Below are positions 22,680 to 33,740 of a stretch of 64,000 bases of DNA, one piece after another. The DNA comes from Rhizophagus clarus. Lineage: Eukaryota; Glomeromycota; Glomeromycetes; Glomerales; Glomeraceae. The translations under genes were made by a program, and so were the position numbers. The notes beneath the pieces were generated by a model. It worked only from the letters and a program-made list of their open reading frames with translations. It searched no databases and had not been told where the DNA came from. The stretch spans positions 744,001-808,000 of the forward strand of contig BLAL01000302.1 of NCBI GenBank assembly GCA_015698045.1, written 5' to 3'. Position 1 is the first letter of the stretch; the number at the start of each line of letters is the position of its first letter.

Positions 22680-23380
22680 GAGAAGCCTAACAATTATGAT
22701 AATAAGAGAGAGAAATAATGGAAATAATATTAGAAACAAATAATTGAAGATAACGAAAATGATAGGAGATAAAAGATATAGTAAAAAAAAGAAAGATAGT
22801 GAAAAGAAGAGGGAAAGAATGCGAAATAAAAGGAACAGGATCGAAAACAAAAGGAATAGGGACAAAATGAAAGGGGATAGAAATAAAAATAAAAATAGAA
22901 AGATAATGGGAAGGGCAAAAAAAAGAAAAGATAACAAGAAGGGAACAAAAAAATGAAAGGATGACAAAAGGGAGATGAACAAAATGAAAGGATGATGATA
23001 AACAAAGAGATGATAAGAAAGGAATGAAAAAATGAAAAGATGATGAGAAGGAGAAATGAAAAGATGACAAAAATAAACGATGATAAAAACAAAACAATGA
23101 TAAGAATGAAATGATGAAAATGAAATGATAATCGATGATGAGGACGAAATGATAATTGATAATGAAGACGAAACGATAATTAGTGATAAGGACGAAATAA
23201 TAATTAATGATGAAAACGAAATGATGATTGATAAGGATGAAATAACGATGAGGACAAAATGGCAATGAGGATGAAACGATCATGAGAATGAAAAAAAAGG
23301 AGCGATAATGAAAAAGAAGAAAGTGAATGAAAACAAAAAGAAAAGGGGAATAATTTAATGAAAGATAAACCATAAAAAGA
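22680..23380. repeat. Strand-asymmetric purine tract of element III
   Basis: The plus strand is almost entirely A and G with few pyrimidines (GAAAAGAAGAGGGAAAGAAT type). Long minus-strand frames rich in F, L and S come from the pyrimidine bias and are not genes. A minisatellite lies at 23105-23275. Confidence 0.75.
23105..23275. repeat. 24-nt minisatellite GAAATGATAATTGATRATGA
   Basis: Four to five copies of a 24-nt unit GAAATGATAATCGATGATGA plus GGAC are followed by shorter 17-21-nt derivatives. On the plus strand it could encode an acidic octapeptide repeat, but stops and length changes on both sides argue against a gene. Confidence 0.6.
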
Positions 23381-23740
23381 AGAAAAAATAGTTAGTAAAA
23401 ATGAAATATGGAAACAAAATTAAAAAAAAAAGATAAGAAAAAAATGCCATACCTTATTCGAAAAACTAAGACCCTAAAAAAAACAAAAGGAGGAAAAAAA
23501 AAAGAAATAATATACCATCATTTAATGTAAACCTGGAAGAGATTAAAGACCTAAAAAGAAAGGAAAAATAATAAATAGAAAGGAAAATGAAAACAAAAAG
23601 AACAACAAAAAATAACATACCTTTGACACAAAATTAAAAGAGCTTAAAAGGCCTAAAAAGAAAAGAAAAAGGAATTAGAAATAACTAAAAAGAAAAGTGA
23701 AAACAAAAGAAGGAAAAAAAATATATCTCGAAACTGGAAA
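23380..23740 (-). repeat. Microexon array E
   Basis: On the minus strand, exon-like segments at 23652-23621 (32 nt), 23550-23516 (35 nt) and 23473-23453 (21 nt) are followed by GTATGT, GTATAT and GTATGG donors and preceded by TTTTTAG acceptors. A TTTACTAAC branch motif lies at about 23390-23400. Intron-like spacing is about 70 nt between the first two segments and 42 nt between the next two. Confidence 0.5.
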
Positions 23741-23860
23741 AAAATTAAAAATTAATCAGGTAATATCACTTGCCAGGTTAAATCACCTATATCGAAATAA
23801 ATAAATTATAAAAATCAATCAGGTGATATCACCTGAGTTATATCACCCCTGGTTAAAACT

Positions 23861-24640
23861 AGTTATAATCTTTAATTTTTTTCTTTTATTATAATATAAT
23901 TAAAAATAATTTTAATGAATATAATAAAAATATTGAATAAGTTATTTATTTATTAATAAAATTGCAAAATTTAAATTATTTAATAGTATAACTCATTTTT
24001 TAATAATTGGTCCAAAAAAATAATTTTAAATAAATAAGTATTACACATAATATGAAAAAAGGATTTACTTATATACTATTAATATGTAGTATAAAAATAT
24101 ATCAGTATTTTAAATAGTATCTTTTCTTTACTATTGAATTATTTCAAAAAAGATATACATTCTTTAAATAACTAAAAGTTTACTGAAATTTCCTTAAAAA
24201 TCACTAGTAATTATTAGTTTTTTTTTATAAAGGTTATCATATTTATGAAAACTAGAATTCTTAATTGAATCAATTAAAGTTAATTAATTATTGAGATACT
24301 TTGTAAGCAAAATTAGTAGTAATAAAATTTATTAATCAAAGAAATTTTTAATTAATCAAAATTTTTTCATATATTAATCAGTATTAAAATTTATTCTTTC
24401 ATATAAAAAAAATTTGTTTTATGATTATTACATTGTAATTTTAAAAGTAAAATAGATTGTAAATTAAATTTAGAAGCTGATTATAATTGAATTAGATCTG
24501 CACTTCTTGTGATATCCAACAGGTTGTATATTCCTTTTTTTTTCCCATAACAATGGAGTACATTTGTTTACGTAATCTTGCTAGTTTAAATGTTACGGGA
24601 AAATGTAACCTGTCACAGAAAGCGGGCAATTTTTTTTCTT
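23861..24640. other. AT-rich upstream region of the SWT1-like gene
   Basis: No gene or repeat family is visible. The last 100 bases before the start codon are less A/T-rich and include a T run and TTTCTCTTAAAG just before the ATG, plausible 5' untranslated sequence. Confidence 0.4.
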
Positions 24641-24650
24641 TCTCTTAAAG

Positions 24651-26757
24651 ATGGCAGAAGATTTTTGCGATTTTATGGACATTGACGATGAATATGTTTT
24701 ACAAGACATCACTTCGCAAATAGTAGAGTTCCGTAAAGATAAAATTTTAGAAGCGCATTATGAGAGTTCTTTAACGGTGTGTGATTTCTTGTTAACGCGT
24801 TTTTACAATTCACCACGCTTAACTCCTATATTAATTAGCTAGACACTACTGAGCAATATCACGAAAAACTTCAATACATTTCTGTGGTAGTCGTTGATAC
24901 GAATTTCCTGATATCACACCTTGCTTTCTTGAAAACTCTCATTTTTGACCATGCAAAAAAGCACAAAATACTTATTATTATACCATGGATAGTTTTACAA
25001 GAACTCGATGGGTTAAAAAGCGCTTGGAAGAATAAGCCATCGTCAAGTCAACATGAGGTTGGGAATTTGGCACAAACCGCAATTAAATTTTTGCACAGCT
25101 GTTTCATTAACAAGGAGGAAGGATTACGCGGTCAAAAAATTGATGAAAGAATAGAAATGACTGAGGTAAAATCAATTTTTGCCTAGCTAGTGAATGCATA
25201 TAATAACAAAACTATTTAAATTGAATCTGTAAATTTGATTTAAAGAATAATGATGATAAAATATTAGATTGTTGTAGGTTTGTTGATTTGTTTAATATAA
25301 GTTGACGCATAATTTCTTTAAAATATTATAATAATTTTATTTTTTCCAGATACTTTCAAATGGTCTCACAATGTCCTATTGTCCTTTTATCTAATGATAA
25401 AAATTTATGTGTTAAAGCAATGATTCACGGTGTGTTTTTTTAATAATTTTATTCATTTTTCCTTCTATGAAGAAAAAATATAATAAATTAGAATATTTAG
25501 ATGTAATAACGGCATCTTACCAGAAGTTGAAAGGACTCGATAGTATATTGGAGAAAATATTGTCTAAAGGAGAGTCCAACTCTGACGAGATAATATATTT
25601 ACAAAATAATGAAGCGAATCCTCAAAAACATTTTCCTAATGAGTCAAACATTACAGCAAAGCCTAGGGATATCAATGGAAAATTAGGACACGGTCAGGTA
25701 TTTTATTTGTTAACTATTTCAACTTTAAGTAGGCATTGCCGAATTTCAATCTGGCGAATTTGTACAATAGGATGTTGACGCAATGATGATGGATTGCGAT
25801 GATGTTCCGCTCGATTTTTCATCCTCAACACAAAATCAAGTGTCAACGTATGATATTCAAACACAAAATTCCCCTGTATCATCGCAGATGATGTCGATTT
25901 CGAAACAAATATTGCATAACCCAGAATATTCTTCCCTCTATGATTCAATCCATGCACCTATGAATAAAGGATACAACCCGGTCAGCAGTACTGTTTCATT
26001 TAGAACTCAAAATAATTATAATTCATTTCTTTATGACTCAATTAATGCTCAAAAGAATAAATTTTTAGCGTTTTCAACACAAACTAATTATTATAATCGA
26101 GATTTTTCTTCTATTGAGGATTCAATCCACGCACCAAAAAATAAAAGAAGGGATTTGAATGCAGTTCCAAGTAATAATAGTCTTGTTTCGCAAGAAATTA
26201 TCTCCCAAGTCTTGAACGATAATAACGATCATAAGAGGAAAGAATCAATAGGGACATCAATGATATTTGAAAGAACATCGTATGTTCCAGAATGTATATT
26301 GTCGAGAAAAATTGAATTATCACAAGAACATCTTGTAGCAAAAATTATTTCGAATCTTAATAATTTGCTTCCACCTGCAATCTCATTTCATTTTCAACAA
26401 TGCTTTGATGACCATTGGACCTATGTTGTTAAAGATCCTCAGCCTTGGTCTCTATCTACAATGTTGAAGTTTATGGAACGTTATTGGTTCACAGTATTTT
26501 CAGAAGTTTTTCAAGGAATAAATATTGAAATTATTAAAAATATGATATCATTTATTTCTCAATGGGAGAATTACAGAATTAATGGGAAAGACAATTTCAT
26601 CATTGGAGATATAGTGCAATTTGTAGAAAACTCTGAGATCATACTCATGATGGTATGTGCTGATGTAAAACGGAATAATATAACAACAATTGATTTAAAA
26701 CAAGTTACAAAGAATTGGTGGAATGAATTTGAATCATCGCTTACTATGATTTTATAA
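24651..26757 (+). CDS. SWT1: SWT1-like PIN-domain endoribonuclease, six exons
   Basis: Exons 24651-24776, 24839-25165, 25246-25277, 25350-25429, 25501-25697 and 25771-26757 give 582 residues. Introns are 62-80 nt with GT...AG ends, and all junctions keep frame. A PIN nuclease domain spans about residues 55-190: D62 in VVVVDTNFL, E97 in PWIVLQELD, D154/D155 in NNDDKILDCC and D178 in LLSNDKNLC are the expected acidic residues. A low-complexity linker with repeated DSIHAP/DSINAQ motifs follows. The C-terminal 150 residues (ILSRKIELSQ onward) resemble the helical C-terminal region of SWT1. Yeast Swt1 is a nuclear endoribonuclease acting in mRNP quality control near the nuclear pore; that role is transferred by family. 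The 32-nt third exon carries the third catalytic acidic residue. The fifth acceptor could alternatively lie a little upstream. It is the only clear host gene here. Confidence 0.85.
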
Positions 26758-27497
26758 AACGCAGTTTTTCATATACATTAACTGAAATAAAATTGATCAG
26801 TAATAAACATAAATCACAATATCATATATTACGGTATATAACACGATTATACAGCTTCTACAAAAAGTTTTTAAAAATAATAATTTACTGTACCTTGTGA
26901 TTGTTCCAGTTGATATTGCTATAATATTTTTAAAATTAGCAAAACAAAGTTTCTTGGTATATAATAATAACTTTTGCAGGCTTTTATCTGATAATTGATT
27001 TATACAGTATATATATATATATATATAAAAAGCAATTAAAAGTCAACATGTCTTTATATTAATATTCTGATATGTTTTTATTTTTATTGTTTTTTTTTTG
27101 TTATTTTTAATAGAACCTGAAGGTTCTGTTGTAAAAGTTTATATGAATAGTGATTAATGCTTTTTTATATTTATTATTTTTATAAAAGATAAGCTTATTA
27201 TTATCCATATTATTTAATAAATTAGCAAGTTTTATAATGTCTATTAAATCTATATACTAATATTTTAACTAAAAATTCCTAAAAATTATTAATACAGTCA
27301 ATTTTTTCTAAATATACTCCTCTTGAAATTATAGTAAAATTTTGGAAAAAATATATATTTAGAAAAAATATATATTTAGAAAAATTTTATATGATTTTTA
27401 TATACTTAAAACTGATTAAGAAGGTATATTTAAAAAGAGAAATTTTATATAATCATGATTGAGTAAGAGGATATATTTAGAGAAAAAATATATAATA
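26758..27497. other. 3' flank of SWT1-like gene, AT-rich
   Basis: Contains AATAAA-like signals just after the stop (ATAAAATTG, AATAAACAT near 26785-26810), a (TA)n run at about 27008-27027 and A/T-rich sequence. No gene is seen. Confidence 0.45.
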
Positions 27498-27499
27498 TA

Positions 27500-28180
27500 C
27501 AGTGGATGCCAAAATAAACGCACCAACTTTAAATTAAAATTATAATACAAATTATCAATATTAATATAATAATATTATATTTATTTTAAAGTTAAAACCT
27601 AAAAAAACATTTATTTATTTAATTAATAATATAATTTTATAAAAATCACTTAATTTGTAAAAAAGTAAAATTTCAACTTTTTAACTAAAGCAGATATAGC
27701 AAAATAAATCCAAAATTCAATTCCTTGAGTAATAATTAGCTTAGATTCCAAAAATCTTGAAGATTGGATCACTAGTTATTAAAAAAATTAAATTTTTAAA
27801 TTAGTAATTTTAGTGATTTACATGATTTTTACTATAAAAAGTTATGATTTTCATAATTTTTTTATAATGTTTAAATTTAATTTTTTTAATAACCAGTGAT
27901 CCAATCTTCAAGATTTTTGGAATCTAAGCTAATTATTACTCAAGGAATTGAATTTTAGCATTTATTTTGCTGTAGTTGCTTTAGTGAAAAAGTTGAAATT
28001 TTACTTTTTTACAAATTAAGTGATTTTTATAAAATTATAATATTAATTAATTAAATAAATATTTTTAAAATATTGTTTTAGGTCTTAACTTTAAAATAAA
28101 TATAATATTATTATATTAATATTGATAATTTGTATTGTAATTTTAATTTAAAGTTGGTGCATTTATTTTGGCACCCACTG
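27500..28180. mobile_element. Fold-back element with long inverted arms, TA-flanked
   Basis: The two halves are imperfect inverted repeats of about 300 nt around an AT-rich centre near 27790-27880. Ends read CAGTGGATGCCAAAATAAAC and, from the right, CAGTGGGTGCCAAAATAAAT. TA lies at 27498-27499 and 28181-28182. The CAGTGG...GCCAAAATAA end and TA target are typical of Tc1/mariner-derived small elements. No transposase is present. Confidence 0.8.
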
Positions 28181-28182
28181 TA

Positions 28183-28945
28183 TGTATTAGAGAAAAAATA
28201 CATAGTATATGTATTTAAAAAGAATGTACTTAAAGAAAGTTGACTGTAAAACTTTAATAAAAGTTTTTAATAAATAATATTTAATATAATAATTTATTTA
28301 TACTAATATTCAGAATTTTTAGATAAAAAAAAATAAAATTATTTATAATAAATTATTTGAATTACATTTAAAAATTTTAAATATAATTTAATTTGATGAT
28401 CTAATTTTAAAAAATAAAATTTATTTATTAAAAAAAATTATTTTTTAAATTTTAATTTATTTCGATACTTCAAATTATATAAATTAGCATTATGTAATAT
28501 AATATAATTGCAAGTTATTAGTATATTAATATAGAATGTAAATTTCATTAAATTATTACTCTTTTCAAATTAGTATGCTTATCCTAATTGTATAATTATA
28601 TAAAAAATTACTGATTTTTAATTTCTTCATTTCTTTACAAACTTTTCTAATAAAATCTTTTATCAACTCTGATTTTTAATAATTACTTAAGAATTCTATA
28701 AACCTTTTACAATAAAATATATATTTACCAAATTTTAAATATAGTATTTATCAGAAATTAACTAGTTTTTAGCTTATAAAGAAATTTGATTTTCAAAGAT
28801 TTTTTATATTATTTTTTTTATTACAATTTTAATGGTTAGAATTTTAGCTAAAGATTTCAAGGACACATAATAAATTATTTTTTTTTTTTTAAAAATAAAA
28901 ATAAAATAATTATAAAAATAAAATATAAATAAAAATAAAAATAAA
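28183..28945. other. AT-rich stretch, nothing recognised
   Basis: A/T-rich sequence between two TA-flanked elements, without a supported gene or repeat. Confidence 0.5.
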
Positions 28946-28947
28946 TA

Positions 28948-30255
28948 CAGATGGTGCCCAAAATTATCTGGCCACTTTTCAAATTCGAAAAACTTATATA
29001 TATTAAATATGATGAAAATAAAAATTTAAGTTTAACATATTTATTATGCCTTCCTTTATTAAAATTTACAAAAATTTAATAATTTATTCTATTTCCATTT
29101 GCGAAAATAACTGCATCAACCCTTTGAGGCATACTTTTGATCAGTTTTCTATAATATTCAGAAGGAATGTTATTCCACGCATCTGTAACATACTCTATAA
29201 GTACACTAATACTAGATGGTGGTGGCAAATGACATCAAATCATCATCTTCATTTCGGCCCAGATATTTTCTATAGGATTGATATCTGGTGACTGAGCTGG
29301 TCAGTTAAGCGTCACAATCCTGGCATTTTCACGTGCGGCTGTAGCAATTTTTAAATAGTATGGTGCAGCATTATCCTCCTGAAAGATTCCATTACCTTGT
29401 GGAAAATGTGTGTACAAGGTAGGCACAACAAAATCATTAATAATTTTAGCATGTGTTTGGCCAGTAACTGAACCATTTAATGGAACAATTGGCCCAAGGC
29501 CGCTCCAGGAAAAACACCCCAAAACATTTTGCTAGGACTGTGTTTCACAGTAACTGAAATACAATCAGGATTTAACTCCTCCCCAGGTTCATGCTATACC
29601 ATTCCCTGCTAACCCTGTTAAAATTGAGTGAAAGTGCTTTTATCTGAAAATAAGACTCTTTTCCATTTTCTTTCCGTCCAATTTTCATGTTCATAAGCCC
29701 ACTTAAGCTAAGCCTGACAATGTGCTTCTATCATTGCAGGTTTACGATGAGGAATACATGCTATAAGTCCAACTTTCTTAAGATTTTGGCGTATAGTATT
29801 ACAAGAAATAGGTTGCTTTGTTTGGGCTGTTCAAGTGGTCGCAATTATTTTTGAACAAAGTTGACAATTTTCATTGTTTTCTTTAATGAAGGACTTAAGT
29901 TTTTGTTGAGCTGGTGAATCAAGAAGTGGTGGACGCCCAGTTTGTTTTTTTGGTGTTAAAGAGTGAGTTTCACAAAGGCGTTTAAGTATGTCATTAACTG
30001 TTGTTTTCCTACACCCCAGTTGTTTGGCAATTGTGTGACTTGAATGTCCACAATTGTGACCGTAAACAATTGCACTACGAGTTTTTGGGGTAAGTGGTTT
30101 CATTTTTCTGAAAAGTTCCAGAAGAAATGTGGCGCAGAGGATTGTTCATTGCGATTATAAATACAAAATTATTGTTTGTTTACATCATAATAACACATGA
30201 TGATCGGCATAATTTTGGCAAAATAAAGTGGCCAGATAATTTTGGGCACCATCTG
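28948..30255 (-). mobile_element. Tc1-like DNA transposon
   Basis: A perfect 31-nt terminal inverted repeat begins CAGATGGTGCCCAAAATTAT at both ends, and TA lies at 28946-28947 and 30256-30257. Length is 1308 bp. The minus strand encodes a broken transposase with a recognisable N-terminal helix-turn-helix and DDE motifs. Perfect termini with a decayed gene suggest moderate age, or movement by another copy's transposase. Confidence 0.92.
29050..30103 (-). pseudogene. Tc1-like transposase, broken
   Basis: Begins MKPLTPKTRSAIVYGHNCG with two helix-turn-helix-like segments (HTIAKQLGCRKTTVNDILKR and the region after GRPPLLD). After a stop near 29834 the frame continues with RQNLKKVGLIACIPHRKP and the first catalytic region VLFSDKSTF. 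The second is FQEDNAAPYYLK and the third lies in PAQSPDINPIENIW, which fits the spacing of Tc1 DD34E enzymes. Several in-frame stops and at least one frame change make it non-functional. Confidence 0.85.
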
Positions 30256-30257
30256 TA

Positions 30258-30802
30258 AATAAAATAATAATATTAAGTTTCAACCAATGGTCTTTTTTAA
30301 AAATAGCTTAATCTGTAGTAAGGGCTGAAGGGAAGGTAACCAAAGATCTAATACCAGATTTTTAATCCAGCCAGTTACGGTATTTCAGACTAGTGGGATA
30401 GTGTTATATTTTTTCTTCATGTTAAAATGTTAATCAAGAGGTAGTAGAGTGAAAATGAAAATAAAAATATCATCATATATTTCAATGTCAATATCTGAAT
30501 GGTTATCATCATATTAGAGTATAGTATTGGCTGCAATTCTAATGACACTTCTATCAGAGAAAATTCAGCTTATAAATAACTGTAATGCCTGATAAAAACT
30601 AAATAATCTATTTCTAGTGGTTGGAATAGCATTCAGGATTTCAATTATTACTTATTAGTATTTAGTATTGTATGTGTGTTTAGATTATTTTATAGATATT
30701 TTAATACCTTACGATTTTTTCTAATTGATGTTATTATCACATCGTGGTATCTATATCAGTCATTTAAAAGTTAGAATGATTCTGATTAGTAAATTAGCTA
30801 AG
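30258..30802 (-). pseudogene. Flank of a decayed LINE, distal part
   Basis: Weak protein-like stretches on the minus strand continue the old LINE described at 33789-34155 and 39108-39800, beyond the insertion at 30806. It has many stops, and I assign it mainly from position. It may be 3' untranslated or unrelated sequence. Confidence 0.25.
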
Positions 30803-30904
30803 ATACACAGGTCAAATAAAAAAAAATCGCCAAAAATTGGCAGTTCGATTTTTGTCTGATTTTTGCAAATTTTTGCCGATTTTTTAGCGCGAAAAGGTAA
30901 CAAA

Positions 30905-31095
30905 TGGCATTGCCGATTTGTCACAAAAAATTGGCATTCCGATTTTTAAATAGTACATGCAAATCGGCACTCCAATTTTTAAATAGTGCATGCAAATCGG
31001 CTCCAATTTTTAATAGTGCATGCAAATCGGCACTCCGATTTTTAAATAGTGCATGCAAATCGGCACTCTGATTTTAAATAGTGCATGCAAATTCA
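30905..31095. repeat. Subterminal repeats, TGCAAATCGGCACTCCGATT
   Basis: Five units of about 33 nt, each containing a short inverted repeat (AAATCGG...CCGATTT) and TTTAAATAGTGCA. Confidence 0.8.
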
Positions 31096-31239
31096 ACCAA
31101 TTTATTTTCTTTATATTTAAAGAAGTACAACACATGCAAAAATTTATTTTTTCTCAAAAAATTTTATTCAAAGTAGTTTAATTTAAAAATTTTACACGTT
31201 TTATTAGTAATTAAAAAATAAGAATTTATTTTAATAGAA

Positions 31240-32080
31240 AATTAATCTAAAAAAAAAGAAATCTATAATGAAAATAAAAAAAAATGAATCAAAGTAAAGA
31301 AATGTGTTAAAAAATAGGAATAACAATAAAGAAAAAAAGTGAAATAAAAGAAATGAAAAGGAAAAAGAAACGGAAAAGGGAGGGAAATGAAAAGAAGTAA
31401 GGGGAAACAAAAAAAAAAACGAAAAGAATACAAAGTTAAAAAAAGTGAAAGGAATGAAGAAGGAAATGTAAGAAAAAAAGGATAGTGTAATATATAAAAA
31501 AAAAACAAAAAGAATAGTAGGAAAATATAAAGGAATGAAAAGAGAGAAGGGAGATATAAAGGAGCGAAAAGAAGGAGGGGAAACATAAAGGAACAAAAAA
31601 GAAAGAAGGGAAAAACGTAAAGGAACAAAAAGAAAGGGAGGAAATGTAAAAGAACAAAAAAAAAGAGGAAATGAAACGAAAAGGGAAAGGAACGAAATGA
31701 AAAGAAGGGGGAAGCGTAAAGGGTGAAATGAAAAGGAGGGAAAAGATAAAAAATAAAATGAAAAGAGGAGGAACGTAAAAAGATGAATGAAAAGGAGATG
31801 AAACGTAAAGGAATAAAGCAAAATGAGGGTAAATGTAAAGTGATGAAACGAAAAGGAGGGTTAAACGTAATAGTCAAAAAAAAAATAGAAGGAAAAACGT
31901 AAAAAAAAAAGAAAAAAAAGAGGAAGAAATGAAAGAGAAATGTGAATATACAAAAATAATTGAAGGGAGACAAAAAGAATGGAAAATAAACGAAAAGAAA
32001 CACAGGGGATAAAAGAAAAAATGAAAGAAAAGTTAGTAAATAACGAAATGTAATCGATCATAAAAAAAATAAAATGAAAT
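31240..32080. repeat. Strand-asymmetric purine tract of element II
   Basis: About 840 nt with A/G on the plus strand (GAAAAGAAGGAGGGGAAACAT type). Minus-strand open frames over it are F/L/S-rich artefacts of the bias. Element III has the same feature next to its array. Confidence 0.8.
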
Positions 32081-32089
32081 AAAAAGAAA

Positions 32090-33030
32090 CATACTTGTAA
32101 AGAAGCCCAATTACTAAAAACGTTTAATCGGAATCTGCAAAAAAAAGATGGATTTGTTAGTAAAATGTTTCCTAAAAAAAAAAGAAAAAATAAAGTTTCG
32201 AAAATTTCAAAACTTACATTTATTACGCCCATGGCCATCGTCCAAGAATCGAAGACCAGAAGCTACAAAAAAAAAGATAGAAACATTAGTGAAAACGTCT
32301 CCTAAAAAAAATAAAGAAAAAAAAGTTTCTAAAATTTTGAAACTTACATTCATTACGCCCATGGTCATCGTCCAAGAAATAAAGACCGGAAGCTACAAAA
32401 AAAAAGACGGAAACGTTAGTAAAACGTTTCCTAAAAAAAAAGAAAAAATAAAGTTTCGAAAATTTCAAAACTTACATTCATTACGCCCACGGCCATCGTT
32501 CAAGAATCAAAGACCAGAACCTACTAAAAAAAAAGATGGAAACGTTAGTAAAAACGTTTCCTAAAAAAAACAAAGAAAAAAAAAGTTTCAAAAATTTCAA
32601 AACTTACATTTATTACGCCCACAGCTATCGTCCAAGAATCAAAGACTGGAAGCTACAAAAAAAAAAACAGAAAACGTTAGTAAAACGTTTCCTAAAAAAA
32701 AACAAAGAAAAAAAAAGTTTCGAAAATTTCAAAACTTATATTCATTACGCTCACAGCCATCATCCAAGAATCGAAGACCAGAATCTACTAAAAAAAAAAG
32801 ATGGAAACGTTAGTAAAAACGTCTCCTAAAAAAAACAAAGAAAAAAAAAGTTTTAAAAATTTCAAAACTTACATTCATTACGCACATGGCCATCGTCCAA
32901 GAATCAAAGACCGGAAGCTACAAAAAAAAAGATGGAAACGTTAGTAAAAACGTCTCCTAAAAAAAAAAGAAAAAATAAAGTTTCGAAAATAAAAATTTTG
33001 AAACTTACATTAATTACGCCCATCGTCTAA
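32090..33030 (-). repeat. Microexon array D, six 45-nt exon-like units
   Basis: On the minus strand the exon-like segments are 32917-32873, 32784-32740, 32652-32608, 32520-32476, 32392-32348 and 32262-32218, each exactly 45 nt. A further unit at about 32131-32095 is roughly 37-40 nt, and a decayed one lies near 33005. Donors are GTAAGTTTTG (mutated to ATAAGT after the 32784-32740 unit). Branch motifs TACTAAC lie in hairpins such as 32409-32431 (arms GGAAACG and CGTTTCC), and acceptors are T-rich ending GTAG or GCAG. The period is 128-133 nt. Spliced together, the segments would stay in one frame and encode related 15-residue units (LLVFDSWTMAMGVIN type), with one TGA in the 32520-32476 unit. 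Confidence 0.72.
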
Positions 33031-33569
33031 AGAGAGAAAAAAGAGATATTGGTACGTTTCTAAAACCATTAATAATAAAACCTATTGTCAATTCACCTTT
33101 TCGAAATCTTCAAGGCTGCATTCTACAAAAATGGAAAAAAGAAAGAAATATTAGAATGTTTCTTTAACACGAAACTTGCCATTTTTACAATAAAGCTAAA
33201 AAATTTTTTTTAAAATTAAATAAAAAAAATTCATTTTTTAAATTAAATAAAGTTAAAAAAAAATTCATTTTTATGTTAAATAAAAAAAAAATTCATTTTT
33301 ATGTTAAATAAAAAAAAATTCATTTTTTTAGATTAAATAAAAAAAAATATGGCTTCTTTGGATGACGGTATTTCAGTGATGTGTACCAACTTTTTGTTTG
33401 TTTGTTTTTTTATTTAAAGAAATACATTCTAACAGTTGCTTTTTTTTATTTGTAAATGAGCAGAAGGAAAAAAATGAAACGTAATAAGCAAAAATAAAAA
33501 AAAATTATCAATAAATCAATAAACAAATGATGTAATTATATAGTCAGCCAATTAAAGACGATCATTTTT

Positions 33570-33740
33570 GATTGAAAAATTGGCAGAATTATATAAAAAT
33601 TGGCAGAAAATTGGCAGAATTATATAAAATCGGCAGAATTATATAAAAATTGGCAGAATTACATAAAAATCGGCAGAATTACATAAAAATTGGCAGAATT
33701 ATATAAAAATTGGCAGAATTATATAAAAATCGGCAAAAGC
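33570..33740. repeat. Subterminal repeats, ATTGGCAGAATTATATAAAA
   Basis: About eight units of 20-21 nt near the right end of element II, alternating TTGGCAG and TCGGCAG. They resemble the AATCGGCA core of the left cluster. Confidence 0.85.

Larger units (their letters stand above)
22298..23860. mobile_element. Non-coding element III with CAGGTGATWTCACCT palindromes
   Basis: Both ends carry clusters of the palindrome AGGTGATTTCACCT / CAGGTGATATCACCTG (22325-22385 and 23755-23855). Between them are an AT-rich segment, a purine-rich tract of about 700 nt (22680-23380) and a minus-strand intron-like array (23380-23740). No transposase is visible. I infer a mobile element from the matched ends; precise termini and target duplications are not resolved. 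Confidence 0.5.

Noticed and set aside
22617..23373. Minus-strand frames of up to 228 residues rich in F, L and S that look like membrane proteins
   Set aside because: They result from the long purine tract on the other strand, overlap in several frames, and one runs through a minisatellite.
30905..31095. Regular repeats of about 33 nt that could suggest a CRISPR array
   Set aside because: Units are contiguous and degenerate without unique spacers, and the window is eukaryotic with spliceosomal introns.
31231..32238. Minus-strand frames of up to 246 residues that look hydrophobic
   Set aside because: Same cause as at 22617-23373: strand composition bias, several overlapping frames and no conserved motif.
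32148..32829. Plus-strand frames with K-rich repeats (KKKEKIKFRKFQN)
   Set aside because: They are the antisense of microexon array D. Signals for splicing are on the minus strand, and A-run length changes break the frame.
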